A stretch of 64,000 bases of DNA from Luteipulveratus flavus. Lineage in GTDB: Bacteria; Actinomycetota; Actinomycetes; Actinomycetales; Dermatophilaceae. The translations under genes and the position numbers were made by a program. The notes under the pieces were generated by a model. The model saw only the letters and a program-made list of their open reading frames with translations, did not search any database and had not been told where the DNA came from. This document shows, piece after piece, positions 46,816 through 56,147 of the stretch (positions are counted from its first letter, which is position 1; the number at the start of each line of letters is the position of its first letter). The stretch lies in the NCBI RefSeq assembly GCF_029080175.1, contig NZ_JARFJC010000026.1; one strand, given 5' to 3'.

Positions 46816-47595
46816 TCAGCGCAGCAGCACGTAGCCGTGCAGCAGCACGAGCAGCACGGGCTGGTGGAGGAGGTAGATCGCCAGCGTGTGACGGCCGAGG
46901 AAGGCCAGTGCGCCGCCGGCCCCCCTCTCGGGACGCCAGGACGCGAGCCGCTCCTCGGTCGCCGACCCCTGCAGGGACCGCATCAGGAGCTCACCGGCCA
47001 GGGTCAGCGCGAGCATCGGCAGCAGCGGCGCGCTGTCGATGGTCGGACGGACGCCCTCGGTGAGGCCGGTCCAGGACCACCAGCGGGAGTCGCCGGGGAT
47101 CGTGACCAGCTGCGGGAGCGCGACCGCGAGACCGATCGCGCCGACGGCGGTGGCGCGCGAGGCGTGGACGAACGGCAGCGCCAGCACCGAGCTCACCGCG
47201 ATGGCGTGCAGGATGCCGAAGGACACCCACTGGTGAGGGAGGAAGAGATACGTCGCGACGCTGACGAGAACGGCGTACCCGACCAGCTGCACCTCGCGCC
47301 GCCAGAAGGACGCCGCCCGGAAGCGCTCGCGGTGCGCCAGCACCAGGCTCACCCCGACCAGCAGCAGGAAGGTGCCGGCGATCGTGTGCGAGATCGCCCG
47401 CCCCCAGGGGGTGCTGCCGATGTGGGTGCCGATGAGGTCCAGCGAGCCCAGGTCCCAGGTCAGGTGGAACGCGATGACCGCGAGGATCGCGACCCCGCGG
47501 ACGACGTCGACGGCAACCAGACGGGTCGCGGTGGTGGACGCGGGACGGCGGCGGGCGGTGAGAGTCATCCTGGGTCGGACTCGGGTCGGCTCCAT
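46816..47595 (-). CDS. HGSNAT-like (DUF1624) multi-helix membrane protein
   Basis: A protein of about 259 residues with six to seven membrane helices. The start VAVDVVRGVAILAVIAFHLTWDL is the signature of the heparan-alpha-glucosaminide N-acetyltransferase-like catalytic domain family (DUF1624), membrane proteins thought to move acyl groups. The C-terminus LGRHTLAIYLLHQPVLL resembles other membrane acyltransferases. I prefer the ATG at 47595 (GGGAG 4 nt upstream) over the ATG at 47613. It sits between nusB and pyrR; the acceptor is unknown. Confidence 0.85.
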   Translation of the reverse strand: MEPTRVRPRMTLTARRRPASTTATRLVAVDVVRGVAILAVIAFHLTWDLGSLDLIGTHIGSTPWGRAISHTIAGTFLLLVGVSLVLAHRERFRAASFWRREVQLVGYAVLVSVATYLFLPHQWVSFGILHAIAVSSVLALPFVHASRATAVGAIGLAVALPQLVTIPGDSRWWSWTGLTEGVRPTIDSAPLLPMLALTLAGELLMRSLQGSATEERLASWRPERGAGGALAFLGRHTLAIYLLHQPVLLVLLHGYVLLR

Positions 47596-47619
47596 CTGGC
47601 TCCCTCGCGGCATCGCGCG

Positions 47620-48036
47620 TCAGACCAGGGTCGGCTTGACCTCGGCCAGGCGCGCGAGGAGGCCGTTGACGAACGAGGGCGACTCGTCGGTCGACAGCTC
47701 GGTGGCCAGCGCGACCGCCTCGGAGATGACGACGGCGTCCGGCACGTCGTCCTCGTACAGCAGCTCGTACGTCGCGACGCGCAGCAGGGCGCGGTCGACC
47801 GCGGGCATGCGCTCCAGGGGCCAGCCCTGGGAGTAGGTCGTCAGCGCCTCGTTGATCGGGTGCCACTTGCCGACGACCCCGCGCACGAGCTCACCGGTGT
47901 ACGCCGGCAGTGGCGCCGGCGTCACCGGTGCGACCACCCGCTCGTCCAGCAGCGTCACGGCGTTCACGCCGCGCTGCTCGGCCTCGAAGAGCAGGTCGAG
48001 GGCCCTCTTACGGGCCTTGGTCCGAGCGGAGGCCAT
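47620..48036 (-). CDS. nusB: Transcription antitermination factor NusB
   Basis: It binds boxA RNA with NusE to support rRNA transcription. The 138-residue all-helical protein has ARTKARKRALDLLFEAEQRG, WPLERMPAVDRALLRVATYELL and VVISEAVALATELSTDESPSFVNGLL (broken here over helices). The ATG is 3 bp behind the efp stop, the conserved efp-nusB pair. Confidence 0.96.
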   Translation of the reverse strand: MASARTKARKRALDLLFEAEQRGVNAVTLLDERVVAPVTPAPLPAYTGELVRGVVGKWHPINEALTTYSQGWPLERMPAVDRALLRVATYELLYEDDVPDAVVISEAVALATELSTDESPSFVNGLLARLAEVKPTLV

Positions 48037-48039
48037 GGG

Positions 48040-48600
48040 TCAGCTGACCCGGCCGAGGTAGGAGCCGTCGCGGGTGTCGACCTTGACCTTGGTGCCCTGC
48101 TCGAGGAACAGCGGGACCTGGATCTCGGCGCCGGTCTCCAGGGTCGCCGGCTTGCTGCCGCCGGTGGAGCGGTCGCCCTGCAGGCCCGGCTCGGTGTGCG
48201 CGATCTCCAGCACGACCGAGGCGGGGAGCTCGACGTACAGGACCGTGCCCTCGTGCTGGGCGACGATCGCCTCCTGGTTCTCCAGCAGGTAGTTCGCGAC
48301 GGTGCCGACCGTGGCCTCGGGGATGTGGATCTGGTCGTACGTCTTGGTGTCCATGAAGACGTAGTCCGTGCCGTCCTTGTACAGGTACTGCATGTCGGAG
48401 CGGTCGACGCTCGCCGTCACGACCTTGACGCCCGCGTTGAAGGTCTTGTCGACGACCTTGCCCGAGAGGACGTTCTTGAGCTTGGTACGGACGAAGGCCG
48501 GGCCCTTGCCCGGCTTGACGTGCTGGAACTCGACGACGGACCACAGCTGGCCCTCCAGGTTGAGCACCAGGCCGTTCTTCAGGTCGTTCGTGCTTGCCAC
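48040..48600 (-). CDS. efp: Translation elongation factor P
   Basis: EF-P relieves ribosome stalling at polyproline stretches. The 186-residue protein has three beta-barrel domains with the tip loop KPGKGPAFVRTKLKN, whose Lys is the modification site in some bacteria; actinobacterial EF-P with a PGKGPAF loop is reported to act unmodified. Start GTG at 48600. It is relevant here because the proline-rich protein at 6.3 kb would need it. Confidence 0.97.
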   Translation of the reverse strand: MASTNDLKNGLVLNLEGQLWSVVEFQHVKPGKGPAFVRTKLKNVLSGKVVDKTFNAGVKVVTASVDRSDMQYLYKDGTDYVFMDTKTYDQIHIPEATVGTVANYLLENQEAIVAQHEGTVLYVELPASVVLEIAHTEPGLQGDRSTGGSKPATLETGAEIQVPLFLEQGTKVKVDTRDGSYLGRVS

Positions 48601-48690
48601 GCGTTCATCTCTCTCGTACGCCGGGAGGGCACCGGCGCGGGCCTCGGCCCGGGCATGACGGCACCCGTACAGATCTGGGGTTTCCGGTCG

Positions 48691-48696
48691 AGTCTA
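48691..48696 (-). promoter_or_regulatory. Candidate -10 box for efp-nusB
   Basis: TAGACT on the minus strand matches TAnnnT and is flanked by a 5-bp inverted repeat CCGGT/ACCGG (48684-48700). It would give a leader of about 80 nt. No clear -35 is visible. The rest of the 188-bp divergent gap holds nothing I recognise. Confidence 0.3.
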
Positions 48697-48788
48697 CCGG
48701 CTCGCCCGGGTGCAGGGGTACGCGCGCGGCCCGGCGCCGAGCGGACGGCGAATGGCGTGGCGTACGGATCGGGGCCAGACTGCGCGGC

Positions 48789-50363
48789 ATGACGAAGTGG
48801 TCCCGAGCGCTGTCCGCCGTCCCGCTGCTCGCCACGGCGGGCCTGGCCGCCTGGGACATGACCCAGAAGAAGCACGCCCTGCTGCGCAACTTCCCGGTGA
48901 TCGGCCACGGCCGCTACCTGCTGGAGAAGATCGGCCCCGAGCTGCGGCAGTACATCATCACCAGCAACGACGCGGAGCGGCCGTTCAGCCGCGACCAGCG
49001 CAGCTGGATCTACGCCTCGTCCAAGGGCGAGAACAACTACTTCGGCTTCGGTACCGACGACGACATGGAGGACAACGTCGGGTACCCGGTCATCAAGCAC
49101 CGCACCTTCACCGCCACGCCGCCGCCCAGCGGCTCGCACACCGCCGACGACGTCGTCCTGCCCGGCGCCAAGGTCCTCGGCGGCCCGCGCGGGCGCCGGA
49201 AGGCCTTCCGGCCGGGCTCGGTCGTCAACGTCTCGGCGATGAGCTTCGGGTCCCTGTCCGGACCCGCCGTCGAGGCGATCAATCAGGGTGTGCGGCTGGC
49301 CGGTGCCCTGCACAACACCGGCGAGGGCGGGCTGTCACGGCACCATCGCCAGGGCGGCGACCTGGTCCTGCAGATCGGCACCGGCTACTTCGGCTGCCGG
49401 GACGAGCGCGGCAGGTTCGACCTGGGGCTGCTCAAGGAGGTCGTGGCGAGCGCGCCGGTCCGGGCCATCGAGGTCAAGCTCAGCCAGGGCGCCAAGCCCG
49501 GCCTCGGCGGCGTGCTGCCCGCGGCCAAGCTCACCCCCGAGATCGCGCAGATCCGCGGTGTTCCGCTGGGCCACGACGTGGTGAGCCCGTCCCGGCACGC
49601 GGAGTTCTCCGACGTCGACTCGATGCTGGACTGGATCGAGCGCATCGCCGACGAGACCGGCCTGCCCGTCGGGATCAAGTCCGCGGTGGGCGACCTCGGC
49701 TTCTGGGACGACCTCGTCGAGCAGATGGCCCGCGGGGACCGCGGCGTCGACTTCGTCACCGTCGACGGCGGCGAGGGCGGGACGGGCGCCGCACCGCTGG
49801 TGTTCAGCGACGCCGTCGCGCTGCCGTACTTCGTCGCGTTCACGCGGGTGTACGGCCGGTTCGCCCGCGCGGGTCTGACCGACGAGGTGACCTTCATTGG
49901 CTCCGGCAGGCTCGGTCTGCCCAAGGCGGCGACGATGGCCTTCGCGCTCGGGGCCGACCTGGTCAACGTGGCCCGCGAGGCGATGCTGTCGATCGGCTGC
50001 ATCCAGTCGCAGAAGTGCCACACCGACACCTGCCCCACCGGCGTCGCGACGCAGAACCCGTGGCTGGTCCGCGGCCTGGACCCGGCCCTGAAGTCGGTGC
50101 GCCTCGCGACGTACTTGCGCACCCTGCGGCGTGACCTGCTCAAGGTGTCCGAGGCCGTGGGCGTGCTGCACCCCGGCCTGATCGACCCGGACGACATCGA
50201 GCTGCTCGAGGGGACCCGGCACGGTGTGCCGCTGCGCGAGGTGTACGGCTACGAGCCCGGCTGGGGCCGCCTGGGCGAAGAGCTCACGCAGCAGATCTGC
50301 GCACTGATGGCGGGCACGGCACCCGTCGGCGGATCGGCAGCGCCCTCGGCCACGGCGGACTAG
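48789..50363 (+). CDS. FMN-binding glutamate-synthase-domain protein
   Basis: A 524-residue stand-alone version of the glutamate synthase FMN/central domain (GltB-like, archaeal-type GltS fold). An N-terminal hydrophobic stretch (about residues 8-22) may anchor it. The FMN barrel has VNVSAMSFGSLSG, HNTGEGGLS, EVKLSQGAKPGLGG, VTVDGGEGGTGAAP and ADLVNVAREAM; the [3Fe-4S] cysteines lie in CIQSQKCHTDTCPTG. No glutaminase or NADPH domain is present, so the true reaction is unknown. Start ATG 48789. It converges on the LuxR-type gene with a 4-bp overlap. Confidence 0.92.
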   Translation: MTKWSRALSAVPLLATAGLAAWDMTQKKHALLRNFPVIGHGRYLLEKIGPELRQYIITSNDAERPFSRDQRSWIYASSKGENNYFGFGTDDDMEDNVGYPVIKHRTFTATPPPSGSHTADDVVLPGAKVLGGPRGRRKAFRPGSVVNVSAMSFGSLSGPAVEAINQGVRLAGALHNTGEGGLSRHHRQGGDLVLQIGTGYFGCRDERGRFDLGLLKEVVASAPVRAIEVKLSQGAKPGLGGVLPAAKLTPEIAQIRGVPLGHDVVSPSRHAEFSDVDSMLDWIERIADETGLPVGIKSAVGDLGFWDDLVEQMARGDRGVDFVTVDGGEGGTGAAPLVFSDAVALPYFVAFTRVYGRFARAGLTDEVTFIGSGRLGLPKAATMAFALGADLVNVAREAMLSIGCIQSQKCHTDTCPTGVATQNPWLVRGLDPALKSVRLATYLRTLRRDLLKVSEAVGVLHPGLIDPDDIELLEGTRHGVPLREVYGYEPGWGRLGEELTQQICALMAGTAPVGGSAAPSATAD

Positions 50364-51112
50364 CGGCCGTCCAGCCAGCGCGCCCAGGCCACGCCGAGCT
50401 CGAGCCGGCTCCGGGTCCCGAACGCCGCGGCGAGCTCGGCCACATCCGCGCGCACCGTCCGGCTGGTGATACCGAGGACCCGCGCCACGGACTCGTCGCC
50501 GGCACCCTGCGCCAGCAGCGCCATGATCCGCAGCTGGCGGTACGTCGGCGCGATTGCCTTCGACCGCCAGGACGGCTGGATCGGCACGGAGATCTCCGCG
50601 AGGCGGTCCAGGTACCGGTTCGCCGAGCGCACCACGCTGCGGTCCGTCGCGACGATGAGCGCCGGGTCGTTACGGCCCGTGCCCACGAGGACGATGCGCC
50701 GGTCGAGCACGGTCAGTGAGAGTGGCGCCCGCGGCGAGACGGCGAGCGCACCCACGGCGTTCGGGCCGGCCAGGTACTCATCGGTGTAGGCGGGGGCGAA
50801 GCCGTCCATCCGGACCCCGCGGGCCAGCGACCGGGCGTTCAGCACGGCGGACCGCTCACCCGAGAAGCTCCGGGGAATACGAGAGACCCGCCGAAGCGAC
50901 TCCCGGCACGTGGGCTCCAGCGACAGCATGCCTCGAGATGCCTCGGCCTCCCCCATCCAGACGGCGTCGATGCCCGGGATGTCAGCCGCCGACCGCTCGC
51001 AGAGCAGCGGGTGCGCCGACGGCACCCGCTCCGGCGTGTCCAGTACTGCCGCGGTGGCGATCGCCTCGCGCAGGAAGGGCATCGGCGCCTTCAGGGCGCT
51101 CTCGTCGGTCAC
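50360..51112 (-). CDS. LuxR-type HTH transcriptional regulator
   Basis: A 250-residue protein with no receiver domain. The C-terminal ~60 residues form a LuxR HTH (QLRIMALLAQGAGDESVARVLGITSRTV in pieces, then DVAELAAAFGTRSRLELG); the N-terminal part resembles the sensor-less TrmB/LuxR-like regulators of actinobacteria with an unrecognised ligand region. The start is GTG at 51112 with GGAGG 4-5 nt upstream. It interrupts the common aro-efp order together with the glutamate-synthase-domain gene; target unknown. Confidence 0.85.
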   Translation of the reverse strand: MTDESALKAPMPFLREAIATAAVLDTPERVPSAHPLLCERSAADIPGIDAVWMGEAEASRGMLSLEPTCRESLRRVSRIPRSFSGERSAVLNARSLARGVRMDGFAPAYTDEYLAGPNAVGALAVSPRAPLSLTVLDRRIVLVGTGRNDPALIVATDRSVVRSANRYLDRLAEISVPIQPSWRSKAIAPTYRQLRIMALLAQGAGDESVARVLGITSRTVRADVAELAAAFGTRSRLELGVAWARWLDGR

Positions 51113-51143
51113 GCGTCCTCCCCCACAGGTCGCTGTCCCCTCG

Positions 51144-52220
51144 CTACCGCTGCGCCCGCACTGCCTCGAAGGCCGACCGCAGCTGCGCGCCGGTCGGGCC
51201 TTCCAGACGCGTGGGCCGGGCGACGTCCTCGAGCACGACGAAACGCAGCAGCGAGCCCCGCGACTTCTTGTCGCGGCGCATGGCCGTGAGCAGGGCCTCC
51301 CACGACCCGCCGTCGTACGAGGTCGGCAGCCCGACCGATCGCAGCACCTCCCGATGCCGCTCGACGACGCCGCGGTCCAGCACGCCGGCGGCTGCGGCGA
51401 GCTCGGCCACGTAGACCATGCCGACGGCGACGGCCTCCCCGTGCCGCCAGGTGTACGCCTCGACCTGCTCGATCGCGTGCCCGAAGGTGTGCCCGTAGTT
51501 GAGGATCTCCCGCAGCGAGGACTCGCGCAGGTCCTGGGAGACGACCTCGGCCTTGACCGCGACCGCGCGCTCGACGAGCTCGCGCAGCACCGGGCCGTCG
51601 ACGTCGAGAGCGGCTGCCGGGTCGGCCTCCACGAGCTCCAGGATGCGCGGGTCGGCGATGAACCCGCACTTGATCACCTCGGCCAGGCCGGCGACCAGGT
51701 CGGCGCGCGGCAGCGTCCGGAGGGTCCCGAGGTCCGCGAGCACGCCGGCCGGCGGATGGAACGCGCCGACGAGGTTCTTGCCCTCGGGGGTGTTGATGCC
51801 GGTCTTGCCGCCGACCGCGGCGTCGACCATGCCCAGCAGTGTCGTCGGGACCTGCACGACCGGTACGCCGCGCAGCCAGGTGGCCGCCACGAACCCGGCG
51901 AGGTCAGTGGTCGCTCCCCCGCCGAGGCCGACGACCACGTCGGTCCGGGTGAACCCGTGCCGTCCGAGCAGCGACCAGAGCCCTGCAGCGACGTCAGCGG
52001 TCTTGGCCCGCTCGGCGTCCGGGACCTCGGCGTCGACGACCTCCAGCCCGGCCGCCTCCAGTGCCGTCCGGACCGCGTCGGCCGGGCCGGGAAGGCTCGG
52101 TGCACGGACGAGGAGGACACGCTCGGCACGCTCACCGACCAGACCGGGCAGGCCCGCCCAGGCGTCCTCGCCGATCACCACGTCGTAGTCGTCACCGACA
52201 CGGACGATCGTGCGGCTCAC
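51144..52220 (-). CDS. aroB: 3-dehydroquinate synthase
   Basis: It converts DAHP to 3-dehydroquinate, the second shikimate step, using NAD and zinc. The 358-residue protein shows GGGATTDLAGFVAATW, PTTLLGMVDAAVGGKTGIN, and the metal-binding Glu/His set (EVIKCG, NYGHTFGHAIE, RHGEAVAVGM). The GTG start overlaps the aroK stop (GTGA). Last gene of the alaS-to-aroB run. Confidence 0.97.
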   Translation of the reverse strand: MSRTIVRVGDDYDVVIGEDAWAGLPGLVGERAERVLLVRAPSLPGPADAVRTALEAAGLEVVDAEVPDAERAKTADVAAGLWSLLGRHGFTRTDVVVGLGGGATTDLAGFVAATWLRGVPVVQVPTTLLGMVDAAVGGKTGINTPEGKNLVGAFHPPAGVLADLGTLRTLPRADLVAGLAEVIKCGFIADPRILELVEADPAAALDVDGPVLRELVERAVAVKAEVVSQDLRESSLREILNYGHTFGHAIEQVEAYTWRHGEAVAVGMVYVAELAAAAGVLDRGVVERHREVLRSVGLPTSYDGGSWEALLTAMRRDKKSRGSLLRFVVLEDVARPTRLEGPTGAQLRSAFEAVRAQR

Positions 52221-52747
52221 GGGGTCTCCCGCAGGACCCGCGCGATCTCCTCGGCGACGATGTCCGCGGGCTTCCCCGCGGTGTCGACCCGGTGGCCGGA
52301 GAGCCCCTCGTAGGTCGGGCGACGCTCTCTCATCAGCCGGGTCCAGGTCGCCCGCGGGTTCACCGCCAGGAGCGGCCGGGTGCCGTCCAGCCCGATCCGA
52401 GGCGCCGCGTCCGTGATCGACACGTCCAGGAAGACGACGGTGTGGCCCGACAGCGCCTCGGCCACCGGCTCCTGCATGGGGGCTCCCCCACCGAGGGCCA
52501 CCACGCCGGCCTCCGTGGCCAGGGCAGCGCGTACCGCGTCGGCCTCCAGGGCGCGGAAGGCGGGCTCACCGTCCTCGACGAAGATCTCCGAGATGCTGCG
52601 ACCCGTGCCGGCCTCCACGGCCTCGTCGGTGTCGGCGAAGGACACGCCCAGACGTTCGGCCAGGGCGCGGCCGGTCGTCGTCTTGCCCGACCCGGGCGGA
52701 CCGATCAGGACCACGAGTGGACGGCTCGGGTCCGCCGCTGCGTTCAC
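52217..52747 (-). CDS. aroK: Shikimate kinase
   Basis: It phosphorylates shikimate at the 3-position. The 176-residue protein has Walker A GPPGSGKTT, the shikimate-binding DTDEAVE and SISEIF segments, GGGAPM, and a lid region RATWTRLMRERRPTYE. The start GTG at 52747 overlaps the aroC stop; the long open frame beyond it is a shadow of aroC. Confidence 0.96.
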   Translation of the reverse strand: MNAAADPSRPLVVLIGPPGSGKTTTGRALAERLGVSFADTDEAVEAGTGRSISEIFVEDGEPAFRALEADAVRAALATEAGVVALGGGAPMQEPVAEALSGHTVVFLDVSITDAAPRIGLDGTRPLLAVNPRATWTRLMRERRPTYEGLSGHRVDTAGKPADIVAEEIARVLRETP

Positions 52748-53964
52748 CACGACCTCATCCCCTCCGGCACCCCGTCGAGGTAGCCGGCGAGGTTGCGCCG
52801 CGACTCCGTCACGGAGTCGCCGCCGAACTTCTCCAGGCAGGCCTGGGCGATGACCAGCGCCACCATCGCCTCCGCGACCACCCCCGCCGCCGGGACGGCG
52901 CAGACGTCCGATCGCTGGTGGATCGCCGTCGCCTCCTCGCCCGTGGCCACGTCCACCGTCCGCAGCGCGCGCGGCACCGTGCTGATCGGCTTCATCGCAG
53001 CCCGCACCCGGAGCACGTCGCCGGTGGACATGCCGCCCTCGGTCCCGCCCGCCCGGTTGGAGCTGCGCCGGATCACGCCGTCGTCGCGCGTCATCTCGTC
53101 GTGGGCGGCCGAGCCGCGGCGCGCGGCCGTGGTGAACCCGTCGCCCACCTCGACGCCCTTGATCGCCTGGATGCTCATCAGCGCGCCGGCCAGCCGTGCG
53201 TCCAGCCGCCGGTCCCAGTGGACGTGCGACCCGAGCCCGGGCGGCAGACCGTAGGCGAGCACCTCGACGACGCCGCCCAGGGTGTCGCCGTCCTTCTTCG
53301 CGGCGTCCACCTCGGCGACCATCGCGCGTGAGCCGTCGGCGTCGAGCGTGCGCACCGGATCGGCGTCCAGGCGGTCGACGTCGTCCGGCCCCGGCAGCGG
53401 TGCGTCGTCCGACACCGACGCCGTACCGATCGAGACGGTGTGCGAGACCAGCCGGACGCCGTACGCCTCCTGCAGGAAGCGCGCCGCGACCTCGCCCAGC
53501 GCCACCCGTGCCGCCGTCTCCCGGGCCGAGGCACGCTCCAGGACGGGTCGCGCCTCGTCGAACCCGTACTTCTGCATGCCGACCAGGTCGGCGTGACCGG
53601 GCCGCGGCCGGGTCAGCGGACGGTTGCGAGCGAGCTCCTTCTCGGCGCCCACGTCGTTCGCGGCGGCCAGGTCGGTCGCCTCGACGGGGTCCGGGCTCAT
53701 CACGGTCTCCCACTTGGGCCACTCGGTGTTGGCGATGTGCACCGCGACCGGGCCGCCGATGGTCTCCCCGTGCCGCACCCCGCCCAGGAAGTCGACCTGG
53801 TCCTTCTCGAACGACATCCGCGCTCCCCGGCCGTAGCCCAGCCGGCGGCGGGCCAGGGCGCCCTGGAGGTCGGAGGTGGTCACGTGCACGCCGGCGGGCA
53901 GCCCCTCGAGCACGGCCACGAGAGCGGGGCCGTGGGACTCACCGGCAGTCAACCAACGCAGCAT
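52744..53964 (-). CDS. aroC: Chorismate synthase
   Basis: It forms chorismate from EPSP with reduced FMN as cofactor, feeding trpE in this same window. The 406-residue protein has signature 1 ESHGPALVAVLEGLPAG, the RRGSAAHDE-type segment, NRAGGTEGGMSTG and RSDVCAVPAAGVVAEAM (signature 3). Start ATG 53964, 45 bp behind aroE. Confidence 0.97.
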   Translation of the reverse strand: MLRWLTAGESHGPALVAVLEGLPAGVHVTTSDLQGALARRRLGYGRGARMSFEKDQVDFLGGVRHGETIGGPVAVHIANTEWPKWETVMSPDPVEATDLAAANDVGAEKELARNRPLTRPRPGHADLVGMQKYGFDEARPVLERASARETAARVALGEVAARFLQEAYGVRLVSHTVSIGTASVSDDAPLPGPDDVDRLDADPVRTLDADGSRAMVAEVDAAKKDGDTLGGVVEVLAYGLPPGLGSHVHWDRRLDARLAGALMSIQAIKGVEVGDGFTTAARRGSAAHDEMTRDDGVIRRSSNRAGGTEGGMSTGDVLRVRAAMKPISTVPRALRTVDVATGEEATAIHQRSDVCAVPAAGVVAEAMVALVIAQACLEKFGGDSVTESRRNLAGYLDGVPEGMRSW

Positions 53965-54009
53965 GCTCGCGATCCTGCCACGGGGACGGTGGCGGCCCGG
54001 CGGGCGCCC

Positions 54010-54870
54010 TCAGCCTGAGACAGCGGCCCGACCGACCGTCTGCATCTGCTCCAGCGGCGCGGGCTTGCCGGTCATCAGGGTGAACTGGTCGGCCGCCTGG
54101 TGGACGAGCATCTCGATCCCGCCGACGACGACGGTCCCGCGCGCGGTGAGCACCTGGGCGAGGACCGTCGGCCAGCCGTCGTACACCACGTCCAGCAGCA
54201 CCTGACCGTGCGGCGCGTCGCGGTCGATCGCCCCGCTCTCGACCGCCGCGCCGACCGCGCGGGCCAGACCGTCCGAGGCCCGCGCCGGGGTGGTGCTGAC
54301 CACGACGTCCGCATCGGCCCACGCCGCGATCGCCTCGGTGCCGACGACGATGCGCACGTCGAGGCCGTGGTCGCGGGCCTGGGCGAGCGTGCTCTCCCGA
54401 GGCACGTCGCGGACCACGAACGTCACCTCACGCGTCTGGAGGCGTGCAAGGGCCGCGAGGACCGAGCGGGCGGTCGCTCCCGAGCCGAGCACCGTCGCCC
54501 TGCGCGCCGGGCGGACCCTGCCCACGCCCGCGGCGGCCAGCGCAGCGCGGACACCCTCGACGTCGGTGTTGTCCGCGCGCCACCTGCCGTCCGCCCGCCG
54601 TAGGAGGGTGTTGGCCGCGCCGACCTGCAGCGCGAGCGCGGTCGAGTCGGCCGCGACCAGCAACGCCTCCTCCTTCAGGGGCATCGTCAGCGACAGCCCT
54701 CGCCACTGCGGCCCGAGGCCGAGCACGAAGTCGGCCAGACCGTCGCGCCTGACCTCGTACGCGTCGTACGTCCACTCGATCAGCCCGCTGCACTCGTAGG
54801 CCGTGCGGTGCAGCAGCGGCGACAACGAGTGCGAGACGGGTGATCCCAGGACCGCCGCGCGCGCGTGCAT
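54010..54870 (-). CDS. aroE: Shikimate dehydrogenase
   Basis: It reduces 3-dehydroshikimate with NADPH. The 286-residue protein shows SHSLSPLLHR (substrate binding), LTMPLKE with the catalytic Lys, NTDVEG with the catalytic Asp, and a Rossmann LGSGATARSVLAAL that is a slightly degenerate GxGxxAR motif. I use the ATG at 54870, which overlaps the mltG stop by one base (TGATG); an upstream codon at 54900 also exists. Confidence 0.94.
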   Translation of the reverse strand: MHARAAVLGSPVSHSLSPLLHRTAYECSGLIEWTYDAYEVRRDGLADFVLGLGPQWRGLSLTMPLKEEALLVAADSTALALQVGAANTLLRRADGRWRADNTDVEGVRAALAAAGVGRVRPARRATVLGSGATARSVLAALARLQTREVTFVVRDVPRESTLAQARDHGLDVRIVVGTEAIAAWADADVVVSTTPARASDGLARAVGAAVESGAIDRDAPHGQVLLDVVYDGWPTVLAQVLTARGTVVVGGIEMLVHQAADQFTLMTGKPAPLEQMQTVGRAAVSG

Positions 54871-56147
54871 CAGCACCGGCCGGGGTTGGCCTTGCACCAC
54901 GCCCGGAACAGCGCGACGTTCTTGTTGTGCTCCGCCAGCGTCGAGGAGAAGCGGGTCTCACCGGTCTGCTGGTTGACGGTCACGAAGTACAGCCAGCTGC
55001 CCGGCGCCGGCGACTGGGCCGCCTTGATCGCCTCGATGCCCGGGTTGTCGACCGGCGCCGGAGGCAGACCGGCGTGCTTGTAGGTGTTGTACGGGCTGGT
55101 GCTGTCGCGTTCCTTGTCGCTGGTGGTCACCGTGCCGCGCTTCTTGTGCAGGTAGTGGATGGTCGAGTCCATCTGCAGGCGGCCGTTGGTCGCCGGGTTC
55201 GGCTTGAGCCGGTTCTCGATGACGCGGGCCACCTTCGGGCCGTCCTGACCGAGCTTGGACTCCGCCTGCACGATGCTCGCGATCGTCATGACCCGACCCA
55301 CCTGGTCCGCCGGGATGTTCAGGCTCGCCGTGCGCCGCTTGAACTCCGCGACCATCGTGCGCAGCTGGTCGGTGGCCGTCGCACCGTCGGCGAACAGGTA
55401 CGTCGAGGGGAACAGGTAGCCCTCGACGCGTCCGTTCGCGCCTTCGGGCAGGTCCAGCGCGGCGGCGTCGACCGCGGAGTAGTCCGCGAGCGGCGTGCCC
55501 GTGGCCTTCGAGAGCCGTGCGTAGATCTCGGTCGCCCACAGGCCCTCCGGGATCGTCACGCCGCCCTTGCGGGCCGACGGGTCCAGCATCAGCTGCAGCG
55601 CGGCGGAGGAGCTCATCTGGCGTCGCAGCGTGTAGGAGCCCGGCTGCAGCCTGGCGGCCTGCGGCTCGGCGGCGAACGCCTGCGCGAACCGGTTGCCGGA
55701 CTTCACGACGCCGGCCTTCTCCAGGGCCGCACCGATCTGGCTGCCCGTGTCGCCCCGGCGGACGGTGATGACGGCGGACCCGCTGCCGGTGCCGGTGTAG
55801 TCAGCCCCGGCGGTCTGCGAACCGCCCCCACCCCACGACGGCAGGCTCGGGCCGAGGGCCTTGAACGCCACGAAACCTCCCGCGCCGACGAGCACCAGCG
55901 CGAGCAGGAGCGGCAGCCACGGACGCCGACGCCGGCGGGGCGGGTCGCCGTACTCGACCCAGGAGTCCTCCGGCGCCTGCACCGCCTGACGGCGGGCGTT
56001 CTCGCGCGCCTCACGTCGGCTGGCCGGCGCAGCGTAGCCGCCCGGCTGGTACGAGGCGTCGTCGCCGGAGCCGCTGCCGGCTGCGCCGACGACGGTCTCG
56101 TCGCCGTCGCCTCCGAAGATCGAGTCGCTCAGATGGGGCTCGTTCAT
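54870..56147 (-). CDS. mltG: Endolytic murein transglycosylase MltG (YceG)
   Basis: It cuts nascent peptidoglycan strands and is thought to set glycan length. The 425-residue protein has a cytoplasmic N-terminus rich in acidic and basic patches, one membrane helix at about 77-96, a LysM-like linker and the YceG domain with the catalytic Glu in ASIVQAESK and GRLQMDST / SPYNTYKHAGLPPAPVDNPG blocks. Start ATG 56147 overlaps the ruvX stop by 4 nt. Confidence 0.95.
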   Translation of the reverse strand: MNEPHLSDSIFGGDGDETVVGAAGSGSGDDASYQPGGYAAPASRREARENARRQAVQAPEDSWVEYGDPPRRRRRPWLPLLLALVLVGAGGFVAFKALGPSLPSWGGGGSQTAGADYTGTGSGSAVITVRRGDTGSQIGAALEKAGVVKSGNRFAQAFAAEPQAARLQPGSYTLRRQMSSSAALQLMLDPSARKGGVTIPEGLWATEIYARLSKATGTPLADYSAVDAAALDLPEGANGRVEGYLFPSTYLFADGATATDQLRTMVAEFKRRTASLNIPADQVGRVMTIASIVQAESKLGQDGPKVARVIENRLKPNPATNGRLQMDSTIHYLHKKRGTVTTSDKERDSTSPYNTYKHAGLPPAPVDNPGIEAIKAAQSPAPGSWLYFVTVNQQTGETRFSSTLAEHNKNVALFRAWCKANPGRC

